From Atrina japonica (lineage: Eukaryota > Mollusca > Bivalvia > Pterioida > Pinnidae): a stretch of 64,000 bases of DNA. The translations under genes were made by a program, and so were the position numbers. Of the stretch, positions 57,040-64,000 are shown piece by piece. Where the stretch lies: contig BROG01000128.1 of the NCBI GenBank assembly GCA_030159075.1, positions 486,501-550,500 of the forward strand, given 5' to 3'. The notes below the pieces were generated by a model. The model ran no database searches and was not told the DNA's origin. It saw only the letters and a program-made list of their open reading frames with translations. Each line of letters begins with the position of its first letter. Position 1 is the first letter of the stretch.

Positions 57040-58335
57040 TTGTCTTGACAGCTGTGACTATTGTTAGAGAGCTCCTGAAAGATCTTACTGTTGTAAGAGA
57101 GCTTCTGTATTTACAGATCTGTTGTTACAGAACTTGCTTGACAGGTCAGACTGTTGTTAGAAAGCTCCTGTATTGATAGATCTGGCTGTTGTTAGAGGTC
57201 TCCTGTATTGATAGAATGTTAGAGGTCTCCGGTATTGATAGATCTGGCTGTTGTTAGAGGTCTCCTGTATTGATAGATCTGGCTGTTGTTAGAGGTCTCC
57301 TGTATTGATAGATCTGGCTGTAGTTAGAGGTCTCCTGTATTGATAGATCTGGCTGTTGTTAGAGGTCTCCTGTATTGATAGATCTGGCTGTTGTTAGAGG
57401 TCTCCTGTATTGATAGATCTGGCTGTTGTTAGAAATCTCCTGTATTGATAGATCTGGCTGTTGTTAGAGGTCTCCTGTATTATAGATTTGTTGTTAAAGG
57501 TCTCCTGTATTGATAGATTGGCTGTTGTTAGAGGTCTCCTGTATTTTGATCTGGCAGAGAGTGTATTGATTCTTGTTAGATATGTTTTGATACATCTATA
57601 GGTCTCCTGTATTGATAGACCTTGCTGCTGTTAGAGGTCTCCTGTATTGATAGATCTGACTGTTGTTAGAGCAGTATATAGATCTGGCTTGTTAGTTAGA
57701 GCTCTTTGTATTGACAGATATGAATGTTGTTAAGGTCTCCGGTATTGATTTTGGCTGTAGTTAGAGGTCATTGATAGATCTGGCTGTTGTTAGAGGTCTC
57801 CTGTATTAATAGATCTGGCTGTTGTTAGAGATATCCTGTATTGATAGACCTTGCTGCTGTTAGAAGTCTCCTGTATTGATAGATCTGACTGTTGTTAGAG
57901 GTCTCCTGTATTGATAGATCTGGCTGTTGTTAGAGGTCTCCTGTATTGATAGATCTGACTGTTGTTAGAGGTCTCCTATATTTACAGATCTGTTGTTACA
58001 GAACTTCTGTCTTGACAGGTCAGACTGTTGTTAGAAAGCTCCTGTATTGAAAGATCTGACTGTTGTTAGAGGTCTCCTGTATTGATAGATCTGGCTGTTG
58101 TTAGATGTCTCCTGTATTGATAGATCTGACTGTGTTACAGAGGTTCTGTCTTGACAGGTAAGACTGTTGTTAGAGGTCTCCTGTATTGATAGATCTGACT
58201 GTTGTTAAAGAGCTCCTGCTTTGACAGATATGATTTGTTAGAGAGCTTTTGTCTTGATAGATCTGACTGTTGTTAAAGAGCTCCTGCTTTGACATATCTA
58301 TCTGTCGTTAGAGAACTTCTATCTTGACAGATGCG
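57040..58335. repeat. 35-bp minisatellite, about 35 units
   Basis: Unit GGTCTCCTGTATTGATAGAT then CTGGCTGTTGTTAGA. Shares TGCTGTTAGAGATCTCCTG-type words with the preceding 36-bp array, so the two are probably diverged branches of one array. Several internal deletions and a repeated variant block (AGAACTTCTGTCTTGACAGG) occur. Confidence 0.96.
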
Positions 58336-59210
58336 TGCCAGGTACACATTAGAGTCTGTCCAAAATTGATGGTTTTGTGTGTAATTCCAATGTCATAAAA
58401 AGAAACATTATTTGTTAAGCAATCCTAGCTTCTTACAACTTTATACAATAATTTGTAAAGAATACCATTGAAGATTACATTAATGGTCTCCTGCCCTTAG
58501 GATCCTCTCATCTCAACATCACACTAGTTCACAGTTATAAGATGAAATTGATTTCCTCATTTGAGATGTTTAAGGTCAAACATTTGCTGAAAATCCTTCA
58601 TGGAATGTCACCCTTGAGATGGATTTAATAGCTGTATCAGATACTAGCTTTATGCAATATCATTTTCTGAGAGAAGAATAGGTCCTTATGGGTTAATGGA
58701 GTAATATTGAGTTATGCTGTAATGTATATTGTAAACAGAGGCAGACAAATTTGTGATCGCTTTCATAATGCAATAAATGCTATTGATGATTGTATTGATA
58801 TGATTTATTGGTAACAGAATAAAATTATAATAAACAAAAAACAGAATCCCTGGTAGATTTATTATTGTGAACATTTATATTAAGATTTATAGATATATTA
58901 AAACATTAAAGCTGTACTAGGATCATAAAAAGCTTTTGAACTTTTATCCAAAAAAAATTGTGTTGATGAAAAGTCCCACAACAGGTATAAAAGGCGGATT
59001 AGTTATATCAGTCATCATTGTATATCTGTACTGCAACGTGAAATATGCGAAGTCCCAGAGGCTGAATAAAACTCTCGGACTTAGTCTTACCTGTACTTTT
59101 CAATGAAAACAATCATCAGTGTGCCTAAAGTGGAGTTTTTTGCAATGTACAAACAGCAATAAACAGAGAATGAATATTTCATCCATAATATATCCAAAAT
59201 TTATTCCATA
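58336..59210. other. Unassigned non-coding stretch
   Basis: No repeat or credible frame seen. Confidence 0.5.
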
Positions 59211-59337
59211 TTTAAACCAATATCAAAATATCCATTTTCAGAGAAAATAGTAGCAACCAGCCTATCTGACAACCAAACCCATATCCCCTAAACCTAAATA
59301 TGTTGCATGTACCAGGTGGACCCTTTTCTGACATATT
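59211..59337. repeat. Dispersed repeat, first copy
   Basis: Matches 60280-60410 in direct orientation: CAAACCCATATCCCCTAAAC, TTGCATGTACCAGGTGGACC and AGTAGCAACCAGCC/TGCAGCAACCAACC. Confidence 0.88.
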
Positions 59338-59589
59338 TTTATTATCTGACAGTATTATGACAATCCACCATCGATATGATATGAAATTTATTAACTCTAA
59401 CATATATAAATTCTTTATTCCGACAGCATTTATCTCAGAATAAATCTTTTATGGGATATGTATATGTTATACCTATCAAAGGATTTTTTATATTAACTGT
59501 GACTTCTCCAAATTTATAAGTTATCTATTTCTGAATATCAATCTAGTTTTCAGCATCTTTTATCTGTGAAATGGTTCCTGTTTTATTAT

Positions 59590-59627
59590 GTATATATATA
59601 TATATATATATGTATGTATATATATAT
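59590..59627. repeat. TA microsatellite with TGTA interruption
   Basis: Two TA runs separated by TGTATG. Confidence 0.95.
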
Positions 59628-60279
59628 GAGATGCGTTAAACGAAAAGGGACCTTTGTGACAATGAAATATTAAGCCAGAAGTGCTGTTCAATTTAAGTAA
59701 CAATCAGCACACCAGTTGTAAAATTTTTGGCACACATTTTCCAGCGACTTTGCATTTTGATACAGGTGTTGTGATTTCTGTTACTGGTTCCTGAAAATAT
59801 ATTTTAAGATGAAAACTTATTAGATCTGCTTTAATAGGATAATGAGCCTGACCGTAAGCATCATATCTTTTTTTTATTTTTTTTAAAAAAGAATTTTAAT
59901 GGATAATGATATGTCATTATGCTGAGTAAATAATGGGTTGAAGTTAAAAAAACAAAACAAAACATACAAGCGACAGGCAAACACATGAAAATCCAGCATC
60001 AGTAATCATCCTGTTCTTGTTAAACTTTTTTATCTTAGATCTAAACATTTAGAAAGAAATAAACATGATTATTTTATAACATACAGTTGTAGTCTATAAG
60101 TAAGCTTTTGTAGTCCTAGTCTTTTTATATCACTTTTATTTTTACATTTTAATTTAGTAACTGCATTGTGATTATTTTTCTCAATGAAATTGGAAGTCAT
60201 TGCGACCAGTTCCAAAAGGATAAAAAAATATTTAATTTATTGAAATATTTCAATAAATATGTTTTATAAGATTTCAATA
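59628..60279. other. Unassigned non-coding stretch
   Basis: No repeat or credible frame seen. Confidence 0.5.
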
Positions 60280-60410
60280 TGGCACTTAAACTGATATCAG
60301 AAGATCCATTTTTCAGAAAAAATTGCAGCAACCAACCCATTTGACTTCCAAACCCATATCCCCTAAACTTAAATATATTGCATGTTCCAGGTGGGCCCCT
60401 ATTCCAACCT
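60280..60410. repeat. Dispersed repeat, second copy
   Basis: The direct-orientation homologue of 59211-59337, about 1 kb downstream. Both minus-strand readings include GPPGTCNIF, which reflects shared repeat sequence rather than a gene. Confidence 0.88.
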
Positions 60411-60570
60411 GATTTGGTAAAATATTCCAACAGGAGTGCTCCCCTAGTCATGGAAAAATTTATTCACTTCCTTGAATCACGTTGTACATTGTGCTATGCT
60501 GATCATGGCTCCATATGGAACTGAACAATTTTGAAACTCATATAGTAAGATACGCGTTAATAGAATCTAT

Positions 60571-60707
60571 CTCCACTTTGAGTTCCAGATAGAAAAATAT
60601 CTGTCGAGGGTGGGATGGATCAATAACTGAGGTGTAAGCTGAGGTTGGGATATTAATTCATCACACCCGAGATGGTTATTTTGTTCTATCTGGAACTCAT
60701 TTGTGGG
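60571..60707. mobile_element. About 137-bp palindromic MITE
   Basis: TTGAGTTCCAGATAGAA at the left and the complement of ATGAGTTCCAGATAGAAC at the right. Pairing continues imperfectly to the centre (GAGGGTGGGATG against CGGGTGTGATG). Confidence 0.75.
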
Positions 60708-61631
60708 ACTTGATTATTTTTCTCGCACATGGATTGCATGAAATTCCATTTGTTTACATATACATGTATTCATCAGTTTGATTCATTTCAGTAACCGCAT
60801 CACTCACCTTCTTCACGCACTCTCTGCAAACAAATATAAACCCATATTTGCACACATATTCATTTCCTTTCAAACACATTTGGTAACATTTTTTGTGTAA
60901 TTAATATTAAATTTTAACAATGTAAAGTATCAACACAAAAATCTCCTTGATTTACCATATTTACAAACAATGCAGAAGACATGTGTAGGGATACAAAGTG
61001 TTCAACAGTTCCTCATTTGCGAGAAATATCCCGATGCCATGGAGTATAAAAGTTTTGGAATTAATTTTGTCAGAATGTATACCATCGGGTGTATAATCAA
61101 GTTATGCTTTTAAAAACAATTTTGGAGAAAATTCTGTCATTCTTTTTCGGAACTATGGGCTTATTCTATTATGGTATCATCAATTTACTCAGGTTAAACA
61201 AAATGAAATGATTTCATCACAGATATAGAAAGAAAACAAAATACAGTACAACAGAACAAAAAAGAAAAACTTCCGCTCCCATTTATAATTTTGTTTTGCA
61301 ATGCATAGGAATGGTGTATTGTAAAATTTTTAAACATTTACAGGGACCCCTTACATTTATCTTTTATATGGATAACATTTTCTGAATCAATATTCTGTTG
61401 AGATGGATAATCAGTGCAGTATAATAGCTGATGAACAGGTAGAGTTTCGTGTCTTTGTGCAGAAAAATACATATTTGGGCTTAAAAATTTCAATAATTTT
61501 CTGAAAGATGCGTAAAACGTGATCTTCTAGCAAAACATTGCCAGACAATTAATCCAACACTTACAGTCATGTGCAGTGATTAAGTGTATTATATTCTGAC
61601 AGGGATGCTCACCCACAAGTTGGCAGAAAAT
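60708..61631. other. Unassigned non-coding stretch
   Basis: No repeat or credible frame seen. Confidence 0.5.
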
Positions 61632-61705
61632 TAGTAAATTTTGAATTTACTAGTTTGGTGTAAATATAAAATTTACAACATAACAAGTTTTCATGTTGTA
61701 AATTT
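61632..61705. repeat. Cluster of three palindromes built on AATTTAC
   Basis: Three adjacent or overlapping hairpins: 9-bp stem with TTG loop (61632-61652), 7-bp stem (61660-61678), and a 13-bp perfect stem AAATTTACAACAT/ATGTTGTAAATTT with an 11-base loop (61669-61681, 61693-61705). A further GTAAATTTTGTATTTAC palindrome lies near 61776. Confidence 0.85.
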
Positions 61706-61799
61706 TGTCACAACGATATAACTGAAATATTGTTGAAAGTGGCATAAAGCAATAACTAACCAACTACCGGGGTAAGTAAATTTTGTATTTACAACCAAC

Positions 61800-62388
61800 T
61801 CAAAATATACAAGATGCTGTATCTCACTTGTGCAAACATAAATTCGCAGAGAGATGGACTTGAATTTAAGAAATGGTATTCACCCTCACTAACAAAAGCA
61901 TGCACCAAGTTGCAAAAATCTGAGTGACAGATAATGAAGATGAAAAACAAATAAAAGACTTTCAGGAGGAAAGAATATTTTCCACAAGAGGATTGGATGC
62001 ACAATCATGAACCATTTCTTGTCCCGCACCATAGGACTTGACTCATAAACTTGGCCAATAAATTGGAATAAATAGCCAATGTAGATATTTTTCAAATTGG
62101 GGGAGGGGAGAGATGGTTTGAGGGGTAACATGGTAATCCTATTGTCTTTCCTAATTTTTAATTTGCAGTAAATAAAAGGGCAAAATTTTATTGGCCGGTG
62201 CTCTTTTTTTATTTATTACAAATTAAAATTTAGTAAAGGACCCATGTATCATTTCATATTGTTGATAAATTGTAGGTTTAGAATCAGTCATTGGGTTCTG
62301 AAATTAAAAATGGAGGTGAAAATATTCAGTTTCCCAACACAAACAAACAAGCTGGTTAGATATCACATTGATTATCCCTATCATAGAA
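61800..62388. other. Unassigned non-coding stretch
   Basis: Short minus-strand frames (71 and 80 codons) show no domain. No array seen. Confidence 0.5.
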
Positions 62389-63071
62389 GGGTGTTTCATC
62401 AAGTGTAAGTGGTAAAAGAGACAGGGTGTTTCATCAAGTGTAAGTGGTAAAAGAGACAGGGTGTTTCATCAAGTGTAAGTGGTAAAAGAGACAGGGTGTT
62501 TCATCAAGTGTAAGTGTAAGTGTTTCAAAAGTGGAGACAGGGTGTTTTCATCAAGTGTAAGTGGTAAAAGAGACAGGGTGTTTCATCAAGTGTAAGTGGT
62601 AAAAGAGACAGGGTGTTTCATCAAGTGTAAGTGGTAAAAGAGACAGGGTGTTTCATCAAGTGTAAGTGGTAAAAGAGACAGGGTGTTTCATCAAGTGTAA
62701 GTGGTAAAAGAGACAGGGTGTTTTTTCATCAAGTGTAAGTGGTAAAAGAGACAGGGTGTTTCATCAAGTGTAAGTGGTAAAAGAGACAGGGTGTTTCATC
62801 AAGTGTAAGTGGTAAAAGAGACAGGATGTTTCATCAAGTGTAAGTGGTAAAAGAGACAGGGTGTTTCATCAAATGTAAGTGGTAAAAGAGACAGGGTGTT
62901 TCATCAAGTGTAAGTGGTAAAAGAGACAGGGTGTTTCATCAAGTGTAATAAGTGGTAAAAGAGACAGGGTGTTTCATCAAGTGTAAGTGGTAAAAGAGAC
63001 AGGGTGTTTCATCAAGTGTAAGTGGTAAAAGAGACAGGGTGTTTCATCAAGTGTAAGTGGTAAAAGAGACA
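62389..63071. repeat. 35-bp minisatellite, about 19 units
   Basis: Unit GGTGTTTCATCAAGTGTAAG then TGGTAAAAGAGACAG. Almost invariant across units except for a scrambled unit near 62505-62545 and a few single-base changes, so expansion is recent or homogenisation strong. Confidence 0.98.
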
Positions 63072-63426
63072 AATGCTGAAGGTGTCAATGGTGTGCTTCC
63101 CAAGAATTGTTTTAATTTTAGAAGAATTGAGAGGGCATTTTAAAGATTCCAGTTAATAATTATAACTTGTTTTTCATTTAAAAGTATGACATTGATAGAG
63201 TGATTTTAAAATTCCTAAAATAAAGGAAAAAGCACTTGATGTAATATGTTCGAGGGATTTAACATGTATAAATGACAATTTGTACCAGAGAATCGGCTAA
63301 TTTTTTTTTAATTTTTAAAGTCTGTAGAGGCCATTTTCTAGTATCCAGACACAAAACCTTTCTAGGGCTTATATGTGATTTAACTCCACGTTAAAAGAAA
63401 ATATAACAGTGTCCCCTTTTCACTTT
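63072..63426. other. Unassigned non-coding stretch
   Basis: No repeat or credible frame seen. Confidence 0.5.
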
Positions 63427-63821
63427 TTTAGCTCATCTGAGCCGAAGGCTCAAGTGAGCTATTGTGATCACTCCGTCATTCGACGTCCATCTGTAAACTT
63501 TTCATATTTTCGACTTCTTCTCTGATACCACTAAAGGGATTTTGACGAAACTTAATAGGAAGCAAGTGCCCAAGGTCCTTTACCAAGTTTTGTAGTTTTC
63601 AGTCAGATTGGCCAAGGGGTAGATCCAGGGTGTGGCAGAATAGGTCCCAAAAGGTACCCACTTTAAAAATCTTCTTCTCCAGAACCACTACATGAGTTAA
63701 AAAAAAAACGGACTGTTTCTGAGTGATCTACATGGATCTATGATTCAAGTTTGTGTTTTTCATAGAAATTGGAACATTAATTTTTGACGCTTTTTTGAGA
63801 TCTTTTCGGCCTTTATCATTT
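63427..63821 (+). mobile_element. AGCTCAC-type element, 3'-truncated
   Basis: Starts TTTTTAGCTCATCTGAGCC; AGCTCATCTGAGCC and GGCTCAAGTGAGCT form a 5' terminal hairpin. It matches 41957-42330 in order and ends where another copy begins, lacking the usual 3' end. Confidence 0.83.
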
Positions 63822-64000
63822 TTAGCTCACCTGATATGAAGGGCCAAGTGAGATATTGCTATAGCCAAAGCTCCAGTGTCTGTGGTTGTCTGTCTGTTAA
63901 CTTTTGCATTTAAACATCGTCTTCTCAAGAACCAGTGAGCCAATTTTAACCAAACTTGGCATATAGCATCCCCATGTGAAGCCACAAAAATTTTGAATGA
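63822..64000 (+). mobile_element. AGCTCAC-type element, cut by the window end
   Basis: Begins TTTTTAGCTCACCTGATATG with the paired GGCCAAGTGAGAT, then diverges from the other copies (GTGTCTGTGGTTGTCTGTCT, CTCAAGAACCAGTGAGCC). It is a second subfamily adjoining, or inserted into, the preceding copy. Confidence 0.72.

Overview
This window looks like AT-rich, non-coding DNA from an animal nuclear genome, most likely a bivalve mollusc (a scallop- or oyster-like genome). The evidence is the complete lack of bacterial gene organisation, candidate spliceosomal introns, several tRNA-derived SINEs of types common in molluscan genomes, and copies of a dispersed element beginning TTTTAGCTCACCTGA with a hairpin near its 5' end, which I associate with bivalve genomes from memory. 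No complete protein-coding gene can be supported. The longest open frames (up to 146 codons) are about what chance gives in 64 kb of DNA this AT-rich, or they lie inside tandem repeats. The window is best read as intergenic or deep intronic sequence.

Two things dominate. First, minisatellites: more than 20 tandem arrays with units of 17 to about 147 bp occupy, by my tally of their lengths, roughly a quarter of the window. The largest are at 4472-5622 (28 bp), 10111-11652 (34 bp), 25946-27500 (28 bp), 32813-33961 (54 bp), 49501-51084 (71 bp), 53408-54770 (20 and 72 bp), 55928-58335 (36 and 35 bp) and 62389-63071 (35 bp). Second, small non-autonomous mobile elements. These include tRNA-derived SINEs of at least three families; TA-flanked mariner-like MITEs; a TTAA-flanked MITE carrying a SINE; a 930-bp element with GGCCCA termini inserted into one of two paralogous copies of a roughly 1-kb repeat; and a SINE nested in the AGCTCAC-type element with a perfect 16-bp target-site duplication.

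Layout: 1-9.1 kb has dispersed SINEs, a 28-bp array and nested MITEs. 9.7-15.5 kb is minisatellite-rich and includes a 41-bp array flanked by an inverted pair of SINE fragments. 17.2-19.4 kb holds a nested SINE and two sister arrays. 22-28 kb has small MITEs plus 17-bp and 28-bp arrays. 29.6-37.4 kb holds the paralogous repeat pair, a foldback element and the 54-bp array. 37.6-46.2 kb has short arrays, a nested element and a weak candidate exon at 40.4 kb. 47.4-53.3 kb is SINE-rich, with an array built from the 5' half of a SINE. 53.4-58.3 kb is almost continuous minisatellite. 58.3-64 kb has palindromic elements, a 35-bp array and two AGCTCAC elements.

Nothing here forms an operon, a defence system or a metabolic pathway. 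The most notable structure is the link between SINEs and minisatellites: two arrays 37 kb apart both contain the same short piece of one SINE family, and one is a head-to-tail array of that SINE's 5' part that stops just before its B box.
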